From Campylobacterales bacterium (GTDB lineage Bacteria; Campylobacterota; Campylobacteria; Campylobacterales; QNZT01): a DNA stretch of 41,357 bases. The notes beneath the pieces are model-generated. The model saw only the letters and a program-made list of their open reading frames with translations. It did not search any database and was not told the origin of the DNA. Numbering within the stretch: position 1 is the first letter of the stretch; each line of letters starts with the position of its first letter. The position numbers and the translations under genes were made by a program. Location: the NCBI GenBank assembly GCA_027081495.1, contig JALWKJ010000181.1, positions 1 through 41,357 on the forward strand. The letters run 5' to 3'. Below, piece by piece: positions 34,303-41,357 of the stretch.

Positions 34303-35492
34303 ACGATTTCGCAAAAATTTTCCGCCCTCAAAAGATAGAAGATATTGTAGGACAAAAACATCTTGTCCATAAAAACAGCGCATTTTATAAACTCGTAAAA
34401 AATAAAAACATTCCCCACAGTTTTTTTTTCGGACCGCCAGGCTGCGGGAAGACGACTATGGCGAAAATCATAGCAAAAGAGATAGACGCCCCCTTTTTTG
34501 AATTAGACGCCACAAGCCTAAAAGTAGATCAATTTAGAAAAATTTTCGCAAAATACAAATCAACTCTGACAAAACCAGTTATATTTGTAGATGAAGTGCA
34601 TCGCTTAAGTCGCACCCAACAAGAGGTTTTACTCATTCCTATGGAAGAAAACATCGCTCTTGTCATAGGCGCTTCAACCGAAAACCCTTACTTTAGTCTC
34701 ACTTCGGGCATTAGATCGCGATCTATGCTGTTTGAATTTAAAGCTTTAAACAAAGAAGATCTAAACGAGCTTCTTATAAGAGTTCAAAACAAAATTGATT
34801 TTTCTATAGACAAAGACGCAAAAAGATATCTTATATCATCAAGCGGCGGAGATAGCCGGGCATTTTTAAATCTTTTAGAATTTGCCGTAAAAGTCGATAA
34901 ACACATCCGCTTAGAAACTCTAAAATCGCTTCGCCCGACCATGATAAAAGACGGCGTAAACAGCAGCGACACTCACTACAACCTTATAAGCGCATTGATA
35001 AAAAGTATCAGAGGAAGCGATATAGACGCTTCCATATACTACCTTGCAAGACTTGTTGACGGCGGAGAACCTCCCGAATTTATAGCTAGAAGGTTAGTCA
35101 TACTAGCAAGCGAAGATATAGGAAACGCAAACCCCAACGCTCTTAATCTTGCCGTTTCAACGATGGTTTCGGTCTCAAAGATAGGTTATCCCGAAAGTAG
35201 AATCATACTATCTCAATGCGTGATATATTTGGCTTCGTCTCCAAAATCAAACAGCGCATACAAAGCTATAAACAGCGCGCTTGAATATGTCAAAAACAAC
35301 CCGAAACTAGATATCGAAGATCATTTAAAAAGCCCCTCTCCAAAAGGGTATCTCTACCCTCATGATTTTGGCGGCTGGGTAAAGCAAAGTTATCTGCAAA
35401 AACCGCTGCAATTTTATAAATCACAAAAAATGGCTTTCGAAAAAACTCTTGACGAATGGATAAAAAAAATCAAAGGAGAAAAAAGTGAATAA
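34299..35492 (+). CDS. rarA: Replication-associated recombination protein RarA (MgsA)
   Basis: RarA is an AAA+ clamp-loader-like tetramer acting at stalled forks. The 397-aa protein has F-R-P-Q-K-I-E-D-I-V-G-Q, Walker A G-P-P-G-C-G-K-T-T, Walker B V-I-F-V-D-E-V-H-R, and the MgsA C-terminal blocks G-S-D-I-D-A-S-I-Y-Y and S-E-D-I-G-N-A-N. The start is GTG within the previous gene. Confidence 0.94.
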   Translation: MNDFAKIFRPQKIEDIVGQKHLVHKNSAFYKLVKNKNIPHSFFFGPPGCGKTTMAKIIAKEIDAPFFELDATSLKVDQFRKIFAKYKSTLTKPVIFVDEVHRLSRTQQEVLLIPMEENIALVIGASTENPYFSLTSGIRSRSMLFEFKALNKEDLNELLIRVQNKIDFSIDKDAKRYLISSSGGDSRAFLNLLEFAVKVDKHIRLETLKSLRPTMIKDGVNSSDTHYNLISALIKSIRGSDIDASIYYLARLVDGGEPPEFIARRLVILASEDIGNANPNALNLAVSTMVSVSKIGYPESRIILSQCVIYLASSPKSNSAYKAINSALEYVKNNPKLDIEDHLKSPSPKGYLYPHDFGGWVKQSYLQKPLQFYKSQKMAFEKTLDEWIKKIKGEKSE

Positions 35493-36399
35493 ATTCGGCT
35501 ATTTATACGACCCCGTTTTTACTCTTCACGATACGGGAAAGAATCACATAGAAAACAGATATCGTGTCGAAGCGATAAACGAAACGGTAACTCAAAAATA
35601 TGACTTTTTACCCATACCGATAAGAGAAGGAAATAAAGAAGAGCTTTTAACGGTTCATGACAAAGAGTATGTCGAATGGATCGAAAACGGTTATAAAAAC
35701 GGAGTAAGATCGATCATATCAAGCGATACCGTAATCTCTGAAAATAGTTATAAAACGGCTCTTATCGCCGCGACTAGCACAAAAAATGTTATAGACCTTT
35801 TCAAAGAAAAAAAGATAACGAAAGCTTTTTTAAACCTTCGCCCGCCGGGACATCATGCGGAAATTATAACGGGACAGGGATTTTGTATATTTAACAATAT
35901 AGCGCTTATGGCTAAATACGCGCAAAACGCCGGTTACGATAAAGTTTTGATCATCGATTTCGATGTTCATCATGGAAACGGTACTCAAGATATCTTTTAT
36001 GAAGATAACAGCGTGTTTTATTTTAGCGTTCATGAAAAAAACAATTATCCTTATTTCACGGGAGGCGAAGACGAAATAGGAAGGGGCGAGGGAGTGGGAT
36101 TTAATAAAAATATCGCTTATGAGGATTTCATCGAAGATGAAAAATTTATCGGGTTTTTCGACGAGCTTCCAAAAGATTTCGATTTTGATATAGTTTTAGT
36201 CTCTGCCGGCTATGATCTGATGAGAGATGAACAAATTTCAAGCGCGCAAATTACATTTGACGCTCTAAGAAAAGTCATAAGAAAGATTTTAGATTTTAAA
36301 GGCGATAAACCGATAGCGTTTTTACTCGAGGGCGGATACAATATCGATTCGCTTGTAAAAAGTGTCGATGTGACGCTGGAAGAGATAGACAAATCATAA
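35485..36399 (+). CDS. Histone-deacetylase-like (class II HDAC / AcuC-type) amidohydrolase
   Basis: The 304-aa arginase-fold deacetylase has R-P-P-G-H-H-A, D-F-D-V-H-H-G-N-G-T-Q (zinc ligands and catalytic His) and S-A-G-Y-D. Bacterial members deacetylate polyamines, proteins or small acetyl amides; no substrate can be assigned. The start is GTG at 35485, with AAAGGAG upstream inside rarA (8-nt overlap). Last gene of the rluB-rarA-HDAC run. Confidence 0.9.
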   Translation: MNKFGYLYDPVFTLHDTGKNHIENRYRVEAINETVTQKYDFLPIPIREGNKEELLTVHDKEYVEWIENGYKNGVRSIISSDTVISENSYKTALIAATSTKNVIDLFKEKKITKAFLNLRPPGHHAEIITGQGFCIFNNIALMAKYAQNAGYDKVLIIDFDVHHGNGTQDIFYEDNSVFYFSVHEKNNYPYFTGGEDEIGRGEGVGFNKNIAYEDFIEDEKFIGFFDELPKDFDFDIVLVSAGYDLMRDEQISSAQITFDALRKVIRKILDFKGDKPIAFLLEGGYNIDSLVKSVDVTLEEIDKS

Positions 36400-36436
36400 A
36401 ATTTTGCCTAAAAATTGAAATTTCTTTCAAAAAACT

Positions 36437-36464
36437 TTGCAAAATTAAAAAAATCAGGTATAAT
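36437..36464 (+). promoter_or_regulatory. Promoter of the cold-shock gene
   Basis: TTGCAA (36437-36442), 16-nt spacer, TATAAT (36459-36464). Transcription near 36471 gives an unusually long leader of about 130 nt. Confidence 0.7.
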
Positions 36465-36470
36465 AGTTTA

Positions 36471-36602
36471 GATGAAGATGAGGCTTGAGTACACTTCGGT
36501 GTATTGCGTTACTACAGATGTTACTGCTATGTACTGAACAACACTCCCGATTTTGATTCGACTTTATTTTTTTATAAAGTGTATTTCTACAAAAGGTATA
36601 AA
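36471..36602 (+). promoter_or_regulatory. Long structured 5' leader of the cold-shock gene
   Basis: The leader contains TACAC-TTCG-GTGTA (36490-36503), a 5-bp stem closed by the very stable C(UUCG)G tetraloop. It has no convincing coding frame. Long leaders in cspA-type mRNAs act as temperature-responsive switches in other bacteria; the same role here is inference. Confidence 0.5.
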
Positions 36603-36821
36603 ATGGCAGAATTGCTTAATGGAACCGTTAAATGGTTCAACGACGAAAAAGGCTATGGATTTATTCAACAAGAAAACGGCGGAGATGATGTGTTTGTACA
36701 TTTCAGACAAGTAAATCATAACGGTCCGGGACGCGTTTCACTTCAGGACGGTCAACAGGTAACTTTTGAGATTGGCGAAGGACACAAAGGTCCTCAAGCT
36801 CAAAATGTAACTCCGCTTTAA
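36603..36821 (+). CDS. cspA: Cold-shock domain protein (CspA family)
   Basis: The 72-aa OB-fold RNA chaperone has V-K-W-F-N, RNP1 K-G-Y-G-F-I and RNP2 V-F-V-H-F. AAAAGG is 7-12 nt before the ATG. The frame is open upstream to 36504 but that extension is leader, not protein. Monocistronic, with its own terminator. Confidence 0.95.
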   Translation: MAELLNGTVKWFNDEKGYGFIQQENGGDDVFVHFRQVNHNGPGRVSLQDGQQVTFEIGEGHKGPQAQNVTPL

Positions 36822-36836
36822 TATAAAAAGCTAAAG

Positions 36837-36857
36837 AACCCGCTAACTCAGCGGGTT
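36837..36857. terminator. Terminator between converging genes
   Basis: AACCCGCT (36837-36844) and AGCGGGTT (36850-36857) form an 8-bp stem with a 5-nt loop. On the plus strand it ends in TTTAAAATTT; on the minus strand a T run follows 8 nt later. It likely stops cspA and the opposing phosphoesterase transcript. Confidence 0.75.
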
Positions 36858-36863
36858 TAAAAT

Positions 36864-37601
36864 TTACTTCTTCTCTCCTTTTAGATAACTATTCCAGTAA
36901 TCCTTTTTTGCCCTCTTATAAAAAAACTCATAATTTTTTATATCTATACGATCCTCTTTTACGGTAAAAACAACCGCGGTAAGCTTTCCGCCGTAAACGC
37001 ATCCGGTATCGATATTGACGGCGTATTTGTCGATTTTCGGCTTAGGAAAAGGATGATGTCCCGACACTATAAACCCTTCCCTTCCATCATAAACTTCTGT
37101 CCAAAATTTATATCGATTTTCTTGATCGCTCCAGGGAATGGGTAGAAGTTCCCTATTTAAATATCTTATAAGAGTAATCTCCTTTTTTAAAGAAGCGTCA
37201 AGATTTTCCAAATCCATTGAAGGAGTCAAACCGCCATGCAAAATAGTGAGATTTTTTACCTTGATAAAAAGAGGTAGAGAATTAAGAAAAAGAAAATCAT
37301 CATCTCTAAGACTTAAAACCGTAGCTATTTCAAAAGCCCGAAGAGATTTTAAATACTCTTCTCCTGCTTTTTTATACTGCTTATACTGTTTTATCGCTTT
37401 TGCTTCATTGTTTCCGACAACGGATCTTATATGATGATCTTGCAAATAAGAGATCATCTCTCCTCCAAGATAGGGACCTTTATTTAAAATATCGCCTACA
37501 CATATCTCAAAATCACCGGATTTTATCCCTATCTTTTCTCTTAGATCTTTAAACTCGTCAAGACATCCATGAATATCCCCATATACTATTACCCTTTTCA
37601 T
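36864..37601 (-). CDS. PPP-type metallophosphoesterase (ApaH/PrpE-like)
   Basis: The 245-aa protein has G-D-I-H-G (8-12), V-G-D-I-L-N-K-G-P (35-43), L-H-G-G and S-G-H-H-P, and ends the core with N-I-D-T-G-C-V-Y-G-G. The third motif is G-N-N-E (63-66) instead of G-N-H-D/E, replacing the histidine that acts as proton donor in this fold. Possible roles are dinucleoside polyphosphate or protein phosphate hydrolysis; activity may be altered. A minus-strand TATACT box lies 7 nt upstream and no ribosome site is seen, suggesting a leaderless message. Confidence 0.85.
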   Translation of the reverse strand: MKRVIVYGDIHGCLDEFKDLREKIGIKSGDFEICVGDILNKGPYLGGEMISYLQDHHIRSVVGNNEAKAIKQYKQYKKAGEEYLKSLRAFEIATVLSLRDDDFLFLNSLPLFIKVKNLTILHGGLTPSMDLENLDASLKKEITLIRYLNRELLPIPWSDQENRYKFWTEVYDGREGFIVSGHHPFPKPKIDKYAVNIDTGCVYGGKLTAVVFTVKEDRIDIKNYEFFYKRAKKDYWNSYLKGEKK

Positions 37602-37607
37602 TGCAAA

Positions 37608-37613
37608 AGTATA
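37608..37613 (-). promoter_or_regulatory. -10 box placing transcription start at the phosphoesterase ATG
   Basis: On the minus strand TATACT is followed by TTTGCA and then the ATG, so a start 7 nt past the box would be the A of the start codon. GGT precedes the box. Confidence 0.4.
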
Positions 37614-37655
37614 ACCTAAAAAAGGAAATTTTTGCTTTGGGCGTTATTGTACCAG

Positions 37656-38276
37656 TTAGTTTATTTTTCCCATTCCTTTTGCCGAACTGACGATCGAATC
37701 GCCCTCTTCGTTGGAAAAAGATCTATATCTTGCTAAACATTCGTTTTTTTCGCTTTTTAACCTATCTTTCGTAAGATCGTCAAAATTCATAGGAAGCATC
37801 TTTTTATGCTCTATATAGGCGCTAAGTCTCTCTTTCGTATTTAAAACTTTTGCTTTAAAAAGCGTTTTGTTTAACATCTCCTGTTCTATTTGATCCTCTT
37901 TCTCACGATATAGGATATAATCCCTGCAAGTATATAGGGATAAAAGCTCTTTATCCAATTTCAAGTGCTTTTTTACGCTCGTATTTTTAGGGAGAGTTAT
38001 GATCTCTTGGATTTTTTGCGCGGCCTCAAGGAACATCTCTTTTTGAAACGGATCGTTTTCAAATTTTTGTTCGACATACGACTCCACATCGTCTCTGATG
38101 CCGTTTGAATCAATATCTCTACCTTCCAAAGAATCTTCTTTTTGAGAATCAAGTTTGACGAGGGTTTCAAGATCAAAAATCCATCCAAACTTATTGTTTT
38201 GCTTTACGCCCTGTTCGGCGGCAAATAGCAGACTACATCCTCCAAATAAAAGCAGTGTCGCGATGAATTTTTTCAT
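37656..38276 (-). CDS. Hypothetical exported protein with a D-x-D-x-N-G motif
   Basis: The 206-aa protein has a signal peptide (hydrophobic 4-18, likely cleavage F-A-A/E); a Cys at 14 is preceded by L-F-G-G, a poor lipobox. R-D-I-D-S-N-G-I-R-D-D-V-E (about 53-65) is a calcium-loop-like motif seen in many exported proteins. The rest is highly charged and helical, with C-R-D and N-E-C-L-A as single cysteines that may pair. Function unknown. AAGGA precedes the ATG. Confidence 0.7.
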   Translation of the reverse strand: MKKFIATLLLFGGCSLLFAAEQGVKQNNKFGWIFDLETLVKLDSQKEDSLEGRDIDSNGIRDDVESYVEQKFENDPFQKEMFLEAAQKIQEIITLPKNTSVKKHLKLDKELLSLYTCRDYILYREKEDQIEQEMLNKTLFKAKVLNTKERLSAYIEHKKMLPMNFDDLTKDRLKSEKNECLARYRSFSNEEGDSIVSSAKGMGKIN

Positions 38277-38304
38277 TTTATATTCCTTAAGTTTCTTTAT
38301 CCTT

Positions 38305-38310
38305 AGTATA
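38305..38310 (-). promoter_or_regulatory. -10 box of the exported hypothetical gene
   Basis: TATACT on the minus strand, about 29 nt before the ATG at 38276, preceded by alternating TA. Confidence 0.5.
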
Positions 38311-38428
38311 TATATTTTTTTTACCTATGGCTAGAGATGGGCGATATTTTTTTCATAAAAGTCATTTTTTGTTACCGTTTTATGCAAAAGGGGAAATATT
38401 TATATCAAAAGGAGAGTTTTTACTAAAG

Positions 38429-38866
38429 TTATCGGAGTCTAAAAATTTTCTTTTTACCTATTTTGTATATACAAGAAGCTTTACCTTCAAAAAATCCCTC
38501 CTTGCTCCAAACGATGATATCCGAATGATTTTTTGCGTATTGGATATCGAAAGAACAATTATTTTTATTTGCGGATGAAGAGTATATAAAATCAAATCGT
38601 TTTAAAAATCGGCTATGGTTTTTGTCTAAAACTACTCGAATCGCCCGCTTATTGGGATATATAATCGTACTTTTTTTCGCCCTTCTTACTCTTTTTTTAA
38701 AATTTTTCGGAACCCTTGCGAGTTTTTTTAATTTATCCAGTTTATCGACACAAATTAAAAAAGGCTGTTTTGGATCTCTTTTTTTTGCTTTTGCCAAAGA
38801 GAGGGGATTTTCCGATAAAAAACCCGCGGTAGTATCTGTTTGAACAAGATACACCGCATCTTTCAA
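38429..38866 (-). CDS. Short TsaC/YrdC/Sua5-family protein
   Basis: TsaC makes threonylcarbamoyl-AMP for t6A modification of ANN-decoding tRNAs. This 145-aa form resembles the short Campylobacterota version: V-Q-T-D-T-T-A-G-F-L at the N-terminus, K-A-K-K-R-D-P-K-Q-P-F (KxR...P, nucleotide and threonine site), Y-P-N-K-R-A-I-R-V and S-S-S-A-N. It starts with TTG 38866 overlapping the carB stop as TTGA; AGGA lies 9 nt upstream inside carB. A GTG 12 nt later is an alternative. Confidence 0.8.
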   Translation of the reverse strand: MKDAVYLVQTDTTAGFLSENPLSLAKAKKRDPKQPFLICVDKLDKLKKLARVPKNFKKRVRRAKKSTIIYPNKRAIRVVLDKNHSRFLKRFDFIYSSSANKNNCSFDIQYAKNHSDIIVWSKEGFFEGKASCIYKIGKKKIFRLR

Positions 38867-41357
38867 GATAGATAATCCTGAATGGCTTTTGGATTTAAAG
38901 CTCCCGTTTCATTTGCTAGAGCTTTTATGGCATCGGCGCTCGCAAGAGCGGCGGCAACCGTCGTAACATACGGTATGCCGAGTCTCAATACGCTTTGACG
39001 AATAACTCTCGCATCGTCTTTAGTGGCATTGCTATCACTCGTATTTATCACCAACGCTATTTCATTATTTTTAATCATATCGCCGATATTTGGGCGTCCT
39101 TCGGATATTTTGAGCACTTTTTTTGATTCTATACCGACTTTTAAAAGCGCCTCATGAGTGCCGCCTGTCGCAACTATATCAAATCCGATATCCAAAAACT
39201 TCTTAGCAAGTCTTTGCGCAAAGATTTTATCTACATCTGTCAATGATATAAATACGGTTCCGCTTAAAGGAAGTATATTTTCACTTGCCCACTGGCTTTT
39301 TGCAAAAGAGAGCGCAAAAGTGTCGCTTATACCCATAACTTCGCCCGTAGATTTCATTTCGGGTCCCAAAATCAAGTCGGCTCCAGAAAGCTTTTTAAAT
39401 GGAAATACGGCCTCTTTTACACAAACCTGCTCTTTTAAAACGGGTTTATATACGGCTTCGTCTTTCGTTACCACTCCAAAGGTATCGTAAAACTCAAGCG
39501 CCTCTTTAAGGTCGCCAAGATACATAACTCTCGTAGCCACTTTAGCAAGCGGGATGCCCGTCGCCTTACTCACAAAAGGAACGGTGCGGCTAGCTCTCGG
39601 ATTTACTTCTATCATGTATATCTCATTTTTATATACCGCGTATTGTATATTTAAAAGCCCTTTGACGCCGAGTCCCAAAGCTATCTCTTTTGTTTTTATC
39701 TCTATCAACTTTTGCAAATCTTTACTCAAAGAGATAGGAGGCAAAGAACATGCGCTATCGCCGCTATGAATACCGGCTTCTTCTATATGCTGCATAATCG
39801 CTCCGATATACACCTCTTTACCGTCGCATATGGCATCTACATCGATTTCGACGGCATGATCTAAAAATTTATCCAAAAGTACGGGAGAATCGTTGCTGAC
39901 ATTTACCGCTTCTTGCATATAGCGATTAAGTTCGTCGTCGTTATAGACTATTTTCATCGCCCTTCCGCCAAGCACATAACTCGGTCTTACAAGTACCGGA
40001 TAACCTATATCGGAGGCGATTTTCAAAGCATCGTCCTTATTTGTCGCCGTGGCGTTTGCGGGTTGTTTTATGCCTATTTTTTTCATAAACTCCGAAAACT
40101 TTTCACGATCTTCCGCAAGATCGATAACCTCCGCCGTCGTTCCTATGATCTTCGCTCCGATTCTCGTAAGATCGCGGGAGAGTTTTAAAGGCGTTTGTCC
40201 TCCAAAATGAACAATCACGCCGTCTGGATTTTCTCTCTCTATAACGCTTCTAACTCCTTCAAAGTTAATAGGCTCGAAATACAGTATATCGCTAGTATCG
40301 TAATCGGTAGAAACCGTTTCCGGATTGCAGTTGTACATGATCGTTTTAACACCCATGTCGCTCAAAGCGAAAGAGGCGTGAACGCAACAATAATCAAACT
40401 CTATCCCTTGTCCTATTCTGTTTGGTCCTCCTCCGATAACCATAACTTTTTTTTCTTTGATGATATTCTCTTTTTTTTCTATATCGCTTATAGGCGTAGT
40501 CGAGTATAGATATGGAGTAAGAGCTTTGAATTCGGCGGCGCAGGTATCTACTTCATTGTATTCGAGTTTTATTCCAAGCTTTTTTCTTGCGTCATAAACC
40601 TCGTCTTCACTCACATTTATAAGTTTTGAGAGCATTTTGTCGGAAAATCCGAAACTCTTCGCAAGCCTTAACTTCTCTTTATTTTTCAAGATATCTTTAT
40701 CGATCTCTTTTTCAAAAGAAACAAGCTCTTCTATCTGGTACAAAAACCATCTATCGACAAAACAACACTCAAAAACTTCATCAACGCTCATACCCTCTCT
40801 AAAAGCCTGAGCTATATAAAGTATTCTGTCGCTGTTTGGCCGTCTTAGCTCTTTTTTTAAAAAATCGATATCGACTTCTATTTTTTCAAAGCCGCTTAGA
40901 TCCGTTTCCAAAGAGCACAACGCTTTTTGCAAAGACTCTTTAAATGTGCGACCGATACTCATGACCTCGCCCACGCTCTTCATGGAAGTCGTAAGCGTCG
41001 AATCTGCTCCGGGAAATTTTTCAAAAGTAAAGCGGGGAATTTTAGTGACTATATAGTCTATTACCGGCTCAAAGCTCGCGGCGGTACCGGTTATGTCGTT
41101 TTGAATCTCATCTAGCGTATAACCTACGGCCAAAAGAGTGGCGACTTTGGCTATGGGATAACCGGTCGCCTTTGACGCCAACGCCGAACTTCGGCTGACT
41201 CTCGGATTCATCTCTATAACCGTCATGCGTCCGTTTTTCGGATTTACCGCAAACTGTACATTGCTTCCTCCCGTATCGACTCCTATCTTTCTAAGAATCG
41301 CGAAAGAGGCGTTTCTCATGTGTTGATACTCTTTATCGGTAAGGGTGAGAGCGGGCG
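38863..41357 (-). CDS. carB: Carbamoyl-phosphate synthase large chain (5' part outside window)
   Basis: The window holds the C-terminal 830 or so residues; the reading frame continues past base 41357. It includes the end of the first ATP-grasp (V-I-E-M-N-P-R-V-S-R-S-S-A-L), the oligomerisation region, the second ATP-grasp half (from G-G-G-P-N-R-I-G-Q-G-I-E-F through V-N-P-R-A-S-R-T-V-P-F) and the MGS-like allosteric domain (A-T-G-G-T-H at about 120 residues from the end). The enzyme supplies carbamoyl phosphate for arginine and pyrimidines. No carA is in the window. Confidence 0.97.
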   Translation of the reverse strand, partial: PALTLTDKEYQHMRNASFAILRKIGVDTGGSNVQFAVNPKNGRMTVIEMNPRVSRSSALASKATGYPIAKVATLLAVGYTLDEIQNDITGTAASFEPVIDYIVTKIPRFTFEKFPGADSTLTTSMKSVGEVMSIGRTFKESLQKALCSLETDLSGFEKIEVDIDFLKKELRRPNSDRILYIAQAFREGMSVDEVFECCFVDRWFLYQIEELVSFEKEIDKDILKNKEKLRLAKSFGFSDKMLSKLINVSEDEVYDARKKLGIKLEYNEVDTCAAEFKALTPYLYSTTPISDIEKKENIIKEKKVMVIGGGPNRIGQGIEFDYCCVHASFALSDMGVKTIMYNCNPETVSTDYDTSDILYFEPINFEGVRSVIERENPDGVIVHFGGQTPLKLSRDLTRIGAKIIGTTAEVIDLAEDREKFSEFMKKIGIKQPANATATNKDDALKIASDIGYPVLVRPSYVLGGRAMKIVYNDDELNRYMQEAVNVSNDSPVLLDKFLDHAVEIDVDAICDGKEVYIGAIMQHIEEAGIHSGDSACSLPPISLSKDLQKLIEIKTKEIALGLGVKGLLNIQYAVYKNEIYMIEVNPRASRTVPFVSKATGIPLAKVATRVMYLGDLKEALEFYDTFGVVTKDEAVYKPVLKEQVCVKEAVFPFKKLSGADLILGPEMKSTGEVMGISDTFALSFAKSQWASENILPLSGTVFISLTDVDKIFAQRLAKKFLDIGFDIVATGGTHEALLKVGIESKKVLKISEGRPNIGDMIKNNEIALVINTSDSNATKDDARVIRQSVLRLGIPYVTTVAAALASADAIKALANETGALNPKAIQDYLS

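Noticed and set aside
36504..36602. N-terminal extension of the cold-shock protein
   Set aside because: The extension has no relation to the family, while ATG 36603 has its own ribosome site and a normal CspA start.
205..41319. Many open frames on the strand opposite to, or shifted from, confident genes (for example within ruvB, rnj, carB and the beta-helix gene)
   Set aside because: They lie wholly inside genes with recognised motifs, lack ribosome sites and protein-like composition, and are frame shadows.
1..41357. CRISPR array
   Set aside because: No regularly spaced direct repeats are present; the repeats seen are palindromes or single pairs.

Overview
The window is a compact, AT-rich bacterial chromosome segment whose gene content and order point to a Campylobacterota (former Epsilonproteobacteria) genome, most likely a free-living Sulfurimonas/Sulfuricurvum-type bacterium. 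This rests on the rsmA-rnj (RNase J with an Asn/Lys-rich N-terminus)-KpsF/KdsD run, the short TsaC-like protein next to carB, frequent TTG starts, long overlapping operons and TATAAT promoters with weak -35 boxes. The species assignment is inference.

Layout. 1-204 holds a hairpin-forming repeat ahead of a PhzF-family gene. 996-3869 is a minus-strand operon panB-ruvB-AI-2E transporter; it diverges from trpA across a 12-bp perfect palindrome that carries both -10 boxes. A membrane GGDEF/EAL protein and a DHH phosphoesterase follow. A consensus promoter overlapping the DHH stop codon drives tmRNA (ssrA). Downstream of ssrA lies about 1.5 kb of scarred accessory DNA: a near-copy of the tmRNA 3' end, a structured leader with competing hairpins, a 46-aa cysteine-containing ORF, a PIN toxin-antitoxin pair and decayed coding shreds.

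9611-20102 carries a GH114-like lipoprotein, a YgjP-type peptidase, a YIP1 protein, UppP plus DedA, a beta-helix lipoprotein, a zinc ABC transporter (znuA-C-B), a DASS anion permease and, beyond a strong terminator, an outer-membrane porin. Pyruvate kinase follows.

21925-28136 is the most notable block: one overlapping transcription unit for an AhpD-like CxxC protein, E1alpha, E1beta, lipoylated E2, dihydrolipoyl dehydrogenase, LipB and LipA. It is a self-contained lipoyl-dependent 2-oxoacid (pyruvate or acetoin) dehydrogenase with its own cofactor synthesis and a possible link to thiol/peroxide defence. A second copy of the window-start repeat follows, then a CZB chemoreceptor.

29738-36399 is an RNA/envelope/replication run: rsmA, rnj, kdsD-like isomerase, rluB-like, rarA and an HDAC-like deacetylase. 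A cold-shock gene with a long structured leader follows. The right end, on the minus strand, has a metallophosphoesterase with an altered motif, an exported protein with a D-x-D-x-N-G motif, a TsaC-like gene translationally coupled to carB, and carB itself running off the window.
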